A DNA stretch of 64,000 bases from Lachnospiraceae bacterium OM04-12BH (GTDB lineage Bacteria; Bacillota; Clostridia; Lachnospirales; Lachnospiraceae): the NCBI GenBank assembly GCA_003490145.1, contig QULQ01000013.1, positions 1-64,000 of the forward strand. Direction: 5' to 3'. The notes beneath the pieces were generated by a model. It did not search any database and was not told the DNA's origin. It worked only from the letters and a program-made list of their open reading frames with translations. Both the position numbers and the translations under genes were made by a program. Below, piece by piece: positions 46,676 to 56,335 of this stretch. Each line of letters opens with the position of its first letter. Position 1 is the stretch's first letter.

Positions 46676-47214
46676 TTGCCAGGCGGAACGCTACGGTGTA
46701 CAAGCAGTAATGGAACAGATCAATTTTTTATAAACGGGAAATATGCAAATAAAAAGCAGATGAATACAATACAGGGAATCATACAGAGAGAATATGATGA
46801 AAAATTGCAGGTGGCGCTAAAAAAGAGGCTGCAGATTTTACGTGAACTTGAGAAAAACTATAGTTCCAGAGAACTTGAAAAATGTTTTGAAAGCTTATGT
46901 AAGGCTCGTAAAAAGCATGTGAAACCGCTTTTCAAGACTGTGGAAGAGCAGATTGAGGAGTTTTTGAACGAAGAATAGTGACATGCAGACCTGATTTTAC
47001 TGTTATAAATAAAAGGACAGGAAAAATGTTTCTTTATGAACATCTTGGGAAAATGGATGACGAGAATTATGTTGCTTCCAATATGCGTAAACTTGATTTA
47101 TATGAAAAGAACGGATACTTACTGGGAGAGAGCCTGATTATTACACATGAAACGAGTACAGCTCCTTTAAATATCAAAGTTGTAGATTCCTATATCAAAA
47201 CCTATTTTCTTTAA
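46676..47214 (+). pseudogene. Internally deleted PD-(D/E)XK-type nuclease-like gene
   Basis: The first part (LPGGTLRCTSSNGTDQFFIN to a stop at 46978) matches the N-terminus of a hypothetical family widespread in gut Clostridia that opens with an SNGxxQYY-like strand, a YDEKL helix and a long helix. After the stop the sequence continues as CRPDFTVINKRTGKMFLYEH, LGKMDDENYVASNMRKLDLY, EKNGYLLGESLIITHET, which is the family's C-terminal nuclease-like end. About 150 residues of the usual middle part (the RSKSE-like segment) are absent. I read this as one gene with an internal deletion, now two short frames of 100 and 78 residues. Function in life unknown; family recognition is from memory. Confidence 0.6.
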
Positions 47215-47389
47215 TGATTCAAAGGATTTGGGACAGGAGAAACTGGTCAAGGAAGCTGACAATAAAAAGTGGTAAGTAAAATTGACGAGAGATTGACGAG
47301 AGAAACCGGATAGGATATTGAGCAGATACAGCAGAAATGATAATATAAAAAAGAGTTATGACAATTGGTAAGACGTAAGAAAGAAATAA

Positions 47390-47429
47390 ATACATTCAAG
47401 TCTGTTTAAATATATTCGAATACACTCAA
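47390..47429 (+). promoter_or_regulatory. Three helically phased 10-bp direct repeats upstream of the oxidoreductase gene
   Basis: ATACATTCAA (47390), ATATATTCGA (47410) and ATACACTCAA (47420) start 20 and 10 bases apart, so all face the same side of the helix, immediately before the ribosome binding site. A regulator site is inferred. Confidence 0.35.
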
Positions 47430-47452
47430 ATATAAGCATGTAGGAGGTTACT

Positions 47453-48433
47453 ATGGGCACAAAGTTAAACTGGGCAGTTCTTGGAACAGGAGTTATTGCA
47501 AACCAGATGGCACAGGCACTGCAGAAAATGGGAAAACCGTTATATGCGGTAGGCAACAGAACCTACGAAAAGGCAGTAGAGTTTGCAAAGAGGTATGAGA
47601 TTCAGAAGGTGTACCCGCAGATTGATGATATGTTTGAGGATGAGGCAGTAGATATCGTTTATATCACAAGCCCTCATAATACCCATTATGGATTTATGAA
47701 AAAAGCACTGGAGCATGGAAAGCATCTCCTGGTGGAGAAATCCATTACCCTGAACAGCGAAGAGCTGGATGAGATGATCGCCCTTGCCAGAAAAAAACAT
47801 CTGATTCTGGCAGAGGCTATGACGATCTGGCATATGCCGATCTATAAAAAGCTTTGGGAGATTGTGGAAAGTGGTGAGCTTGGCAAAGTCCAGATGATCA
47901 CTGTGAACTTTGGAAGCTTTAAGGAATATGATATGAAGAACCGTTTCTTCAATATGAATCTGGCAGGAGGTGCTCTTCTGGATATTGGTGTTTATGCCCT
48001 TTCTATCGTGAGGAGCTTTATGACAGAGAAGCCTGCTGATATCGTAAGCCAGTGGAAACCGTCTCCGGCAGGGTCGGATGAGCAGGCGGCGATTCTTCTG
48101 AAGAATAAAGACGGGCAGATGGCGACAGTTGCCCTTTCCCTGCATTCCAAGCAGCCCAAGCGTGCTATGATCAGCTGCGAAAAGGGATATATAGAAATCA
48201 TGGAATACCCAAGAGCGGACAGGGCAAAGATTGTGGATGCAAGTACCGGTGAGAAGAAAGAAATCTCCTGTGGTAAGACCGAGGATGCACTTTTTTATGA
48301 AATGACAGATATGGAAAGAGCTGTTGAGAGTGGGGATGAAACAGAAATGTATCTGAACTATACAAAGGATGTAATGGATATTATGACAGGACTCAGAAGG
48401 GAATGGGGACTTAAGTATCCAGAGGAGATGTGA
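47453..48433 (+). CDS. Gfo/Idh/MocA family NAD(P)-dependent oxidoreductase
   Basis: This 326-residue protein has the N-terminal Rossmann fold (AVLGTGVIANQMAQAL), the DIVYITSPHNTHYGFMKKAL and KHLLVEKSITLN segments with the conserved EK motif, and the C-terminal GFO/IDH/MOCA alpha-beta domain (GALLDIGVYALSIV). Members act on sugars, inositols or related polyols, usually in the cytoplasm; the substrate cannot be told. AGGAGG precedes the ATG. The next gene starts by a one-base overlap (TGATG), so the two are co-translated. Confidence 0.93.
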   Translation: MGTKLNWAVLGTGVIANQMAQALQKMGKPLYAVGNRTYEKAVEFAKRYEIQKVYPQIDDMFEDEAVDIVYITSPHNTHYGFMKKALEHGKHLLVEKSITLNSEELDEMIALARKKHLILAEAMTIWHMPIYKKLWEIVESGELGKVQMITVNFGSFKEYDMKNRFFNMNLAGGALLDIGVYALSIVRSFMTEKPADIVSQWKPSPAGSDEQAAILLKNKDGQMATVALSLHSKQPKRAMISCEKGYIEIMEYPRADRAKIVDASTGEKKEISCGKTEDALFYEMTDMERAVESGDETEMYLNYTKDVMDIMTGLRREWGLKYPEEM

Positions 48434-49170
48434 TGAAGATACAGGAACAGTTATTTGCACTGCAGGATAAGGAATACAGGAATTTTCAGAGTAAACTGGT
48501 TCCTGAAATTGACAGGGAAACGATCATAGGGATAAGAATACCTGCGATGAGAAAGCTGGCAAAGAGCTATGCAAAGGAGCAGGAGAGTAGAGAGTTTCTG
48601 CAGTGCCTGCCGCATACCTATTATGATGAAAACATACTGCACGCACTGTTGGTTTCGGATATAAACGATTATCAGGAATGTGTAGAGGCAGTAGACAGAT
48701 TCCTGCCCTTTGTGGATAACTGGGCAGTCTGCGACATTTTTTCCCCTAAGATATTTAAAGCGAATAAGGAGGATCTGATAGAAAGAATCAGAAAATGGTC
48801 CGCATCCAGGGAACCCTATACGTGCCGGTTTGGCATGGAAATGCTGATGACGCATTTTCTTGAGGGGGATTTCAGAGAGGAGTATCTGGAGATACCTGCC
48901 GCAGTCCACTCTGATGAGTATTATGTGAATATGATGATAGCCTGGTTTTTTGCAACAGCACTTGCCAGACAGTGGGAAAAAACAATTCCCTATATAGAGG
49001 AGAAAAGACTGGACCGGTGGGTTCAGAATAAGACAATACAGAAGGCAAGGGAAAGCTACCGGATTACAGATGAGCAAAAGGAGTATTTGAAAAAGTTTAA
49101 GATAAAATGTCAAAAGTGCAACGCTATATTGAAAAATGACGGTCAATATAGTATTCTTAAGAAGAAGTAA
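48433..49170 (+). CDS. AlkD-like DNA alkylation repair protein
   Basis: This 245-residue all-helical protein matches the AlkD family of HEAT-like DNA glycosylases that remove N3- or N7-alkylated bases. Support: IIGIRIPAMRKLAKSYAKE, VDNWAVCDIFSPKIFK (the conserved WxxCD segment), the RFGMEMLMTHF helix and VNMMIAWFFATALAR. Length is typical. The start ATG 48433 overlaps the preceding stop by one base. Pairing with an oxidoreductase has no clear functional logic. Confidence 0.9.
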   Translation: MKIQEQLFALQDKEYRNFQSKLVPEIDRETIIGIRIPAMRKLAKSYAKEQESREFLQCLPHTYYDENILHALLVSDINDYQECVEAVDRFLPFVDNWAVCDIFSPKIFKANKEDLIERIRKWSASREPYTCRFGMEMLMTHFLEGDFREEYLEIPAAVHSDEYYVNMMIAWFFATALARQWEKTIPYIEEKRLDRWVQNKTIQKARESYRITDEQKEYLKKFKIKCQKCNAILKNDGQYSILKKK

Positions 49171-49188
49171 ATCATGGGGGTAAGAATC

Positions 49189-51270
49189 ATGAAATCAATT
49201 AAAGCAAAAATTATTGCAGGCATTATCATATGCACATTGCTTTCTTCTGCTTCTATTGGATTTTTGAGTATCAAGGATATTTATCAGACTTCCGATCAGG
49301 GTGCAGAAAAAGAAATGACACTGACATGCCTGAATGGACAAAGCGAGATCAATGCACAGATCGCCCAAATCGCCCAGTCAGTGGATACCTTAAGCAGCAT
49401 TGCAATGGAAAGACTGGATTTTTCAAAATTTAAAGGAAATAATACATATGTAACACAATATACAGAATCTCTGATGAGTGATGTGGTTAAATTTGGAGAA
49501 AACACCGATGGTGCAATTTGCGTTTATGTACGGTATAATCCTGATTTCACAGCCCCTACATCAGGGATTTTTCTGACCAGAAACAGTACAGAGGAGCCAT
49601 TTACCAGTTCAACACCAACGGATTTCACTATGTATGAGAAAACAGATCTGGAACATGTGGGCTGGTATTACATACCGGTGCAGAATGGTGCGCCGATCTG
49701 GATGGAGCCCTATTTGAATGGAAATGTTAATATTTATATGATTTCCTACGTGGTTCCATTATATGTTGACGGGGAGTCTGTAGGTATCATAGGTATGGAT
49801 ATTGATTTCTCCAAGATTACGGGAATGGCAGAAAGTGTGAAAGCGTTTGAAACCGGATATTCCTTCCTGTACAATGCGGATGGAAAGATCATGTATCATC
49901 CGGAGCTTGATAACGGAACAGGACTGGATCAGCTCGGATTTACACAGGCAGATCAGGAATTCCTGTGTAATCCTGAAAATGCCGGTAATATCATGGATTA
50001 TACTTCCCAAAAAGAAAAAGAAAGTATTGTTTTCTATGAGCTTAGTAATGGCATGTATCTGGCACTGACGGCACCATGCGCAGAGATCACAGAAGGTGCT
50101 GTAAGCCTGTCAGCAGGTCTTGCAGGGATTGTAGTGGTATGTCTGCTGCTCAGTATCGTACTTGGGGTGATCATAAGCATAAATATTGGCAAACCGATTT
50201 CGGGAATTACAGCAGTCATAAGGCAGACTGCGGATCTGAATTTTAAAAAGACTGAAGGCGGAGAGAAGCTTACCAAAAGGAAGGATGAAACCGGCATGAT
50301 GGCCTGTGCTGTCGGTGATATGAGAAAGGTATTCCGCAGTTTTGTGAGTGATATTACAGAAACTGAAACGGCTATCCTGACAGATATGGACAAGCTGAAT
50401 GAGATTATGCAGACAAACAGTGAAATGGCAGAGGATAATTCAGCCACGACACAGGAAATGGCTGCCGGAATGGAAGAAACTACTGCAAGTACCTCGATGA
50501 TCACAGAGAATATCAATGGGATTAAGCAGAGTACAGAGGAGATCAGAAGTCTGTCAAAAGAAGGAAAGGAAACCTCCGGAGAGGTAAAGGGAAGGGCAGA
50601 CAGACTGCAGCGTACTACCGTGGATTCCAGCAACAAGGCAATGGAAATCTATCAGGAAATGAAAGGTAAGACGCAGGAAGCCATAGAAAGATCAAAGGCA
50701 GTGGAACAGATCAATAATCTGACTGATAATATCAGACAGATTTCCTCTCAGACAAATCTGCTTGCACTGAATGCAAACATTGAAGCAGCGCGTGCGGGTG
50801 AAGCGGGAAAAGGATTTGCAGTGGTGGCAACAGAGATTGGTAATCTTTCCAACCAGACCTTTGAAACAGTAAACGGTATCAATGAAATGGTGGAAGAGGT
50901 TAATGGTGCTGTTGAAAATATGACGGACTGCATTACGAGGATCATGGACTTCCTTGAGAACACAGTTGTGCTGGACTATAATTCTTTCAGACAGATTGGA
51001 GAAGAATATCAGGCAGATGCCAATACCTTTGCGGAAGCAATGAGCAGGATCAATCAGGAAATTGCAGATCTGGATAGTAAAATAAGCGATATAGCAGAGT
51101 CTATTGAAAACGTCAGTGATACGGTAAGCCAGTCTGCAGAGGGGGTAAATCAGATTGCAGAGAAATCTACAGAAGCAGCGTCCAAAACAGCAGAAGGATA
51201 TGCACTGCTTAATGAGTGCAGGGAAAGTATCGGCCAGCTCCGCAAGATAATAGAAAAATTCCAGATATAA
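49189..51270 (+). CDS. Methyl-accepting chemotaxis protein with Cache sensor
   Basis: This 693-residue receptor has an N-terminal membrane helix ([19 protein letters not shown]), an extracellular double-Cache-type sensor ([20 protein letters not shown], then [20 protein letters not shown]), a second helix ([21 protein letters not shown]), a HAMP-like linker and a signalling domain with the tip [19 protein letters not shown]. The WxxPY- and Y-type residues in the sensor are typical of amino-acid or small-ligand Cache domains, but no ligand can be assigned. I chose ATG 49189, eight bases after GGGGGT. Confidence 0.95.
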   Translation: MKSIKAKIIAGIIICTLLSSASIGFLSIKDIYQTSDQGAEKEMTLTCLNGQSEINAQIAQIAQSVDTLSSIAMERLDFSKFKGNNTYVTQYTESLMSDVVKFGENTDGAICVYVRYNPDFTAPTSGIFLTRNSTEEPFTSSTPTDFTMYEKTDLEHVGWYYIPVQNGAPIWMEPYLNGNVNIYMISYVVPLYVDGESVGIIGMDIDFSKITGMAESVKAFETGYSFLYNADGKIMYHPELDNGTGLDQLGFTQADQEFLCNPENAGNIMDYTSQKEKESIVFYELSNGMYLALTAPCAEITEGAVSLSAGLAGIVVVCLLLSIVLGVIISINIGKPISGITAVIRQTADLNFKKTEGGEKLTKRKDETGMMACAVGDMRKVFRSFVSDITETETAILTDMDKLNEIMQTNSEMAEDNSATTQEMAAGMEETTASTSMITENINGIKQSTEEIRSLSKEGKETSGEVKGRADRLQRTTVDSSNKAMEIYQEMKGKTQEAIERSKAVEQINNLTDNIRQISSQTNLLALNANIEAARAGEAGKGFAVVATEIGNLSNQTFETVNGINEMVEEVNGAVENMTDCITRIMDFLENTVVLDYNSFRQIGEEYQADANTFAEAMSRINQEIADLDSKISDIAESIENVSDTVSQSAEGVNQIAEKSTEAASKTAEGYALLNECRESIGQLRKIIEKFQI

Positions 51271-51323
51271 AAACAAGATGGGAAAAACCGTATCTGAAAG
51301 AGTATTGTATTTTTATATTTTTC

Positions 51324-51352
51324 TTGACGGAAGATGAGGAAGAAACTAGAAT
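51324..51352 (+). promoter_or_regulatory. SigA-type promoter of the short chemoreceptor gene
   Basis: TTGACG (51324-51329), 17 bases, TAGAAT (51347-51352), 42 bases before the ATG at 51394. A weak SigD-like TAAA...CCGTAT pair lies further upstream near 51270. Confidence 0.65.
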
Positions 51353-51393
51353 AGAATCTATAGATGAAGCTAAGACAAAAGGAGCGATGACAA

Positions 51394-52662
51394 ATGAAAA
51401 AAATTGAAAAAATGATAAAGGACAGGCCGATAGCGAAGAAGCTCAGTCTTATATTCCAATTTATATTGATTGCATATCTTATGCTGGCAGCAATTGGATT
51501 TGTTGGTATGGTCCAGGCTAAGAATTATGTAGGAATGGCAATTATTGTCGTAATCGTGTTGGTAAGTATCTGGTTTAACAATGTGCGGTTACAGAGTGTT
51601 CTGAGTAAAACACTGGTTGAACCAATCAAAAATCTGGTTGTGGCATCCGAGAAAATTTCTTCCGGTGATTTTGAAATAGGAGTTCCCTATGAGGCCGAGG
51701 ATGAGCTGGGAGAACTGTCAGACAGCTTTGAAACAGCAGCAGGGGTTCTTGATAAGGTTGTTCTTGATCTGTATAGTATTGTCAGACAGTTTTCTAATGG
51801 AAATTTTGATGTACAAAGCTCCTGTCCGGATGCTTATGTAGGAAGGCTGCGTAGCGTTCTGGATGAACTGAATGCAATGGTTGATAAGGTAAGCTCTACG
51901 ATGCACGGTATTCAGGATTCTGCTGAGCAGGTATCCGCAGGAAGTAACCAGCTTGCTGAGAGCGCACAGGATATTGCAGAGGGGGCTACAAACCAGGCGG
52001 CAGCGGTTGAAGAACTGGTAGCAACCGTTGATGAGGTAACCAATCAGGTATTAGAGAACACTAAATCTACTGATATTGTACATGATAAAGCTAAGCAGGT
52101 AGGGGTGGAGGCTGCTAACAGCCAGAAGAAGATGGACGAGCTTGTTGATGCTATGAAGAAGATCAACATCACTACCCAGAATATTGAAAAGATCATTGCT
52201 GATATTGAAAATATCGCATCTCAGACCAATCTCCTTTCCCTGAATGCTTCTATCGAGGCAGCACGTGCAGGAGAGGCAGGACGTGGATTTGCAGTAGTAG
52301 CTGACCAGATCAGACAGCTTGCAGAAGAAAGTGCAAACTCTGCAGTAGAATCGAAGAAACTGATTGAAGAGTCATTAAATGAGGTTGAGGTTGGTAATAA
52401 GGTTACCAAGGAAACCGGTGATGCCATGAAGGAAGTCATGAATGAGCTCGACAAGATTATTCAGGAGGTTGCCAATATCAGAACTGCATCTGACAGACAG
52501 GCTGTATCTGTTAAGGAGATCCGTAAGGGTGTAGAGGATATCAATGATGTTATCCAGTCTAATTCAGCAGCAGCTCAGGAAACCTCAGCAACCAGTGAAG
52601 AGCTTTCCGCATCAGCAGCTACCTTAAATGAACTGCTTGACAAGTTTAAGCTTCGTGCTTAA
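51394..52662 (+). CDS. Methyl-accepting chemotaxis protein lacking an extracellular sensor domain
   Basis: This 422-residue receptor has two closely spaced membrane helices ([20 protein letters not shown] and [16 protein letters not shown]) joined by only about ten residues, so there is no periplasmic-type ligand domain. Two HAMP-like segments follow ([20 protein letters not shown] and FSNGNFDVQ...), then a signalling domain with tip [19 protein letters not shown]. It probably senses something in the membrane or cytoplasm, for example energy state, or acts through partner receptors. GGAG precedes the ATG. Confidence 0.94.
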   Translation: MKKIEKMIKDRPIAKKLSLIFQFILIAYLMLAAIGFVGMVQAKNYVGMAIIVVIVLVSIWFNNVRLQSVLSKTLVEPIKNLVVASEKISSGDFEIGVPYEAEDELGELSDSFETAAGVLDKVVLDLYSIVRQFSNGNFDVQSSCPDAYVGRLRSVLDELNAMVDKVSSTMHGIQDSAEQVSAGSNQLAESAQDIAEGATNQAAAVEELVATVDEVTNQVLENTKSTDIVHDKAKQVGVEAANSQKKMDELVDAMKKINITTQNIEKIIADIENIASQTNLLSLNASIEAARAGEAGRGFAVVADQIRQLAEESANSAVESKKLIEESLNEVEVGNKVTKETGDAMKEVMNELDKIIQEVANIRTASDRQAVSVKEIRKGVEDINDVIQSNSAAAQETSATSEELSASAATLNELLDKFKLRA

Positions 52663-52681
52663 TGAAAGATAAAATAAGATG

Positions 52682-52716
52682 GAGAGACCTGGAGAGATCC
52701 GGGTCTTTCTTTTTTG
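52682..52716 (+). terminator. Terminator after the short chemoreceptor
   Basis: AGACC-TGG near 52684 pairs with TCC-GGGTCT near 52699-52708 around an AGAGA loop, followed by T-rich TTTCTTTTTT. Confidence 0.8.
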
Positions 52717-52924
52717 TACACAAAATGAACTGGTTGATGTCCAGAAATGAAAAAAGCTTCAGTGACCTTGATATGGGTGGAAAGCATATCCGGAACAGAG
52801 AGAATTCTTTACGGCGGGAGAGGATAGATTCCACGAAAGAGAGAGTAGTTCTCCCAACTGTAGGTTGATTCTATGGTCAGCTGCCGTTATACTGACAGCA
52901 GAAGCAGAAAGAGAGGAAAAGCAG

Positions 52925-53602
52925 ATGGATCAGAAAAAGATAGGAAACTTTATTGCAAAGCTGAGAAAAGAAAAGGGGATGACACAAAGGGAACTTGCAG
53001 ACAGACTATGCGTCAGTGACAAGACGGTTTCTAAGTGGGAATGCGGCAACAGTCTGCCTGAGATCACGCTGCTTGGAACTCTCTGTGAAGCATTGGACAG
53101 TAATGTTAATGAATTATTGTCCGGAGAAAAAATTGTGGATACGGAGTATTCAAAGAAAGCGGAGGAAAATATGATGAATTTAATTGCAGACAGCAGGAAG
53201 AATGGAAAGGCAGAATTTATTTTTGGAATTATCCTGGCAGTTGTACTGATCGTACTGCTTGGACTTGGTGTACAGAGCTTTGGGGGTGGAAGTGGAGTTA
53301 AAATTGGATATTATATCGATGTGCCAAGCCTCTTTTTTCTGCTACTTGGATGTCTTGCCTTTGGGATGATCGCAGTGGAAAAGACACTGATGGGATTTCT
53401 GAGGGTAGCTGAAGCGCTGGTGATCCCGTTTAGTGTCATGGAAACAATGATCCAGATGCTGTATGTCCTGCATCATGTGAATGAAATTACCAAGCTTGGA
53501 CCAAATGTGGCTGTCGCACTGTGCTCGACTCTGTATGCATTGATTATTTATGTGGTCGTAAGACTGATCAGGTTCCGGAAGGAAAGACAAAAGGTATGCT
53601 AA
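52925..53602 (+). CDS. Membrane-bound XRE-type transcriptional regulator
   Basis: This 225-residue protein has an N-terminal helix-turn-helix (IAKLRKEKGMTQRELADRLC, then VSDKTVSKWECGNSLPEITL) and, after residue 90, four hydrophobic segments (FIFGIILAVVLIVLLGLGV, LFFLLLGCLAFGMIAV and two later). Such HTH-membrane fusions are common in Firmicutes and probably tie transcription to envelope stress or to a neighbouring transporter. GAGAGG precedes ATG 52925. A terminator follows, so it is a single-gene unit. The 260 bases before it hold the previous terminator and no gene I believe. Confidence 0.88.
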   Translation: MDQKKIGNFIAKLRKEKGMTQRELADRLCVSDKTVSKWECGNSLPEITLLGTLCEALDSNVNELLSGEKIVDTEYSKKAEENMMNLIADSRKNGKAEFIFGIILAVVLIVLLGLGVQSFGGGSGVKIGYYIDVPSLFFLLLGCLAFGMIAVEKTLMGFLRVAEALVIPFSVMETMIQMLYVLHHVNEITKLGPNVAVALCSTLYALIIYVVVRLIRFRKERQKVC

Positions 53603-53677
53603 GATTCACAAAACAGCGTAACAGAAGTGATAACGACTTTGCAAAACACGAAATGAGAAGCACTGATCTGCTTGATG

Positions 53678-53722
53678 AAAGAACTTCAATGACTTATAAT
53701 TTTTGTTGAAGTTCTTTTTTGT
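53678..53722 (+). terminator. Terminator after the membrane XRE regulator
   Basis: AAAGAACTTCAA (53678-53689) pairs with TTGAAGTTCTTT (53707-53718), followed by TTT. Confidence 0.9.
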
Positions 53723-53787
53723 AGAGGAAAGTTGATTCAGGAAGATAATTTCTGATCTGTCATACAGAAAGGCAGAAGAGGTGAAGA

Positions 53788-54735
53788 ATGATAACCATAG
53801 ATTTAATTACGGGCTTTTTGGGATCTGGAAAAACAACCTTTATCAAAAAATATGCCAGGTACCTGATGGATCAGGGACTGAAGATAGGTATTCTGGAGAA
53901 TGATTTTGGGGCAGTAAATGTAGACATGCTGCTTTTGCAGGAGCTTCTGGGAGAGCAGTGTGATCTGGAAATGGTATCCGGCGGATGTGATAAAGACTGC
54001 CATATCAGAAGATTCAAGACTAAGCTGATCGCCATGGGAATGAGCGGATATGATAGAGTGATCGTAGAACCGTCCGGCATTTTTGACGTGGATGAGTTTT
54101 TTGATTCTTTAAGGGAGGATCCACTGGATCAGTGGTACGAGATCGGAAATGTGATCACGATCGTAGATGCCCTGTTAAATCTGCGGCTTTCCGAGGAGTC
54201 AGATTATCTGCTGGCTTCTGAGGTGGCTGATGCAGGAAAGGTTATCATAAGCCATGCAGATGAAGCTGATCCGGGGCAGATTGACGGAACGGTGCAGCAT
54301 CTGAATCAGGCGCTTGCGAAGATCAAATGTAAAAGACAGCTGACAAATGAGGATGTCATTGCTGAAAATATGGAACAGCTTTCTGAAAAGGCACTGGATG
54401 CTGTTTTTCACTGCGGCTACCGGCTGGAAAGCTATTGCAAGCTGGATGCTGGGGATTACAGGGGATTTGATTCTGTTTACTTTATGAATGCAGAGATTTC
54501 AGAGGAAAAGCTGAAGGAAGCAGCAGTGAAGATCCTTTTGGATCCAGCCTGTGGCAACGTATTCCGTATTAAGGGATTTATTAGGAAAGGCAGTGGATGG
54601 CTGCAGCTGAATGCTACACGTAGCGTGGTCGAACTGAGGCCGATCGGAACCGGACAGGAGGTTCTTATTGTGATCGGTGAAAATCTGAAGGCGGAAGTTA
54701 TCAGCGATATTTTTGGAGCGAAGCCTGCTGTATAG
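53788..54735 (+). CDS. CobW/G3E-family GTPase (COG0523), putative metallochaperone
   Basis: This 315-residue protein has the G1 loop GFLGSGKTT (residues 9-17), GILENDFGAVNVD in switch I, an IVEPSGIFD segment, and a C-terminal CobW-type domain. Family members load metal onto enzymes or cobalamin pathways. The usual CxCC metal motif after GG is replaced here by SGGCDKDCHIRR, with two cysteines four apart, so the metal site differs from the textbook form. AGAGG precedes the ATG. An AEC transporter follows after 31 bases, probably co-transcribed. Confidence 0.9.
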   Translation: MITIDLITGFLGSGKTTFIKKYARYLMDQGLKIGILENDFGAVNVDMLLLQELLGEQCDLEMVSGGCDKDCHIRRFKTKLIAMGMSGYDRVIVEPSGIFDVDEFFDSLREDPLDQWYEIGNVITIVDALLNLRLSEESDYLLASEVADAGKVIISHADEADPGQIDGTVQHLNQALAKIKCKRQLTNEDVIAENMEQLSEKALDAVFHCGYRLESYCKLDAGDYRGFDSVYFMNAEISEEKLKEAAVKILLDPACGNVFRIKGFIRKGSGWLQLNATRSVVELRPIGTGQEVLIVIGENLKAEVISDIFGAKPAV

Positions 54736-54766
54736 GAAGGTATAGGAAAAAGAAAGGAAAATACAG

Positions 54767-55696
54767 ATGATTAAGATATTAGAGGCACTTCTGCCGGTTC
54801 TGCTGATGATGGGACTTGGTGCCTTCTGCAAGGCCAGAGGCTGGCTGAAGCAGGAAAGTATAAATGGATTGAAATTTCTTGCCACAAAGATTATTCTTCC
54901 GGTAGCGATTTTTCATGCACTGTCTACGGCAGATTATAGCAGCAGTATTTTTAAAATTGTACTGATCATGTTCTGCATGCTGCTTATCTCCTTTGGGGCA
55001 GGTTTTCTGGTTAAGGGGTTTGTAAAGCCGCCATACCGAAAGTATGTACCGTTTCTGGTCAGCGTGTATGAGGGCGGCATGATGGCATATCCGCTGTATA
55101 CGAATCTGTGCGGTACAGAGAATCTGTCACAGATTGCAGTACTGGATATTGCAGGACTGTTGTTCGGGTTCAGCGTTTATATGAGTCTGCTCCGGGCAGT
55201 AGATGGCTCTGAAAAGATGGGAGTGCGTGACATATGTCTGGACGCTGTGAAGAATCCGGCATTCATTGCTACCGTACTTGGTATTTTGTGTGGGCTTACC
55301 GGCATAGTCAGAGGACTTCTGGAGAGCAGTGCCGGAGACCTGTACCTGATATGTGAGTCCATGATTACCAGTCCTCTGTCAGCCATCATCCTCCTGATTG
55401 TAGGATATGAGCTGAAACCGGACAGGGCACTTATGATCCCCTGTCTGAAAACACTGCTGCTGCGTATGGCTGTGCAGGCGGTGATGATTCTTGGAGTTCT
55501 GGCTGCAGTACACCGGTTTGCAGGAAGAAATCAGCTTCTTGATCTGGCAGTTCTGATCTATATGTCAGCACCAGCGACATTCAGCCTGCAGACTTTTGTG
55601 AAAACGGAGGAAGGGTCTACTTATATTGCAACGACCAATTCTCTGTACTGTTTTATCAGTATTCTGGTGTATGCAGCAGCGGCATATCTGCTTTGA
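54767..55696 (+). CDS. AEC family transporter
   Basis: This 309-residue integral membrane protein matches the auxin efflux carrier (AEC) family, with about ten hydrophobic segments in two similar halves. Examples are LLPVLLMMGLGAFCKARGWL at the N-terminus and LAVLIYMSAPATFSLQTFVK near the end, a family-typical AP-x-A motif. Substrates of bacterial members include malate, malonate and other organic acids; none can be assigned here. AAAGG precedes the ATG. It follows the CobW-type gene closely. Confidence 0.9.
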   Translation: MIKILEALLPVLLMMGLGAFCKARGWLKQESINGLKFLATKIILPVAIFHALSTADYSSSIFKIVLIMFCMLLISFGAGFLVKGFVKPPYRKYVPFLVSVYEGGMMAYPLYTNLCGTENLSQIAVLDIAGLLFGFSVYMSLLRAVDGSEKMGVRDICLDAVKNPAFIATVLGILCGLTGIVRGLLESSAGDLYLICESMITSPLSAIILLIVGYELKPDRALMIPCLKTLLLRMAVQAVMILGVLAAVHRFAGRNQLLDLAVLIYMSAPATFSLQTFVKTEEGSTYIATTNSLYCFISILVYAAAAYLL

Positions 55697-55735
55697 TAAG
55701 TAATTATGTAATAGTTTACAAAAGAGGAATTTCAT

Positions 55736-56278
55736 ATGAGTACAATGAACACATATACGGGGAAACAGTTTGATCCCATGCTAATGACAGAGGAGGATGT
55801 AAGTCTCCGGGACATTGCCCATGCCTTAAGCCTGCTTTGCCGGGGCGGCGGACAGGTGACCTACTTCTATTCGGTAGGACAGCACAGTGTGAACTGTGCC
55901 AGAGAGGCAAAGGCACGTGGATGGTCAGATAGACTGGTGCTTGCCTGCCTTCTGCATGATGCCAGTGAGGCTTACCTTTCTGATATTATCAGGCCGGTGA
56001 AGGAGCATCTGCAGGGATATCGTGAGATTGAATCGCAGATCATGCAGGTGATTTTTGAAAAATTTGGTCTTGGTGATCTGACAGCAGAAGAGAATCGGTG
56101 CTGGAAGCAGATTGATAATGAAATGCTCAGCAATGAGATGCCGGCTATGCTAAATGGAAGGATGCCCATAGAAAAGGTAGCAATCTGCTCGGAGCCGGAT
56201 CTTGCAGAGCATCCGTTTCGGGAAGTAGAGGAGGAATTTTACTCCATGGCAGAAGAATTGCTTTCTCTCAGGGAATAG
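55736..56278 (+). CDS. HD-domain phosphohydrolase (YfbR-like)
   Basis: This 180-residue protein has the HD metal motif: H in YSVGQHSVNCA, HD in ACLLHDASEAYLSDI, and a downstream Asp (KQIDNEMLSNE). This arrangement is that of YfbR-type 5'-deoxynucleotidases and related small HD hydrolases. The start (TYTGKQFDPM, then DVSLRDIAHALSLLCRG) matches the group annotated as HD phosphohydrolases in phages and gut Firmicutes. AGAGG precedes ATG 55736. Likely cytoplasmic; exact substrate uncertain. Confidence 0.85.
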   Translation: MSTMNTYTGKQFDPMLMTEEDVSLRDIAHALSLLCRGGGQVTYFYSVGQHSVNCAREAKARGWSDRLVLACLLHDASEAYLSDIIRPVKEHLQGYREIESQIMQVIFEKFGLGDLTAEENRCWKQIDNEMLSNEMPAMLNGRMPIEKVAICSEPDLAEHPFREVEEEFYSMAEELLSLRE

Positions 56279-56335
56279 AAAATGAAATTCTGATCCATAA
56301 TATCATTGTAAAAACAGGTAAAGGAGTGGAATGCA

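Larger units (their letters stand above)
41275..47310. mobile_element. Decayed accessory island / integrated element between tuf and an oxidoreductase gene
   Basis: Between the tuf terminator and the Gfo/Idh/MocA gene lies a stretch that is visibly more AT-rich than the flanking core genes. It contains a DUF3800 gene, truncated regulator and frameshifted element-type genes, an intact BlaI/BlaR1-type pair, and a broken nuclease-like gene. The left edge has the direct repeat GGTGCCAAAA twice (41275-41300); the right edge has ATTGACGAGAG twice (47281-47302). Short direct repeats like these are often seen near the ends of tyrosine-integrase elements. No integrase gene remains in the window, so the limits are estimates. 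Confidence 0.45.

Noticed and set aside
52662..52868. 68-residue open frame after the short chemoreceptor
   Set aside because: It starts on the last base of the receptor's stop codon, runs through a terminator hairpin, and shows no protein-like features.
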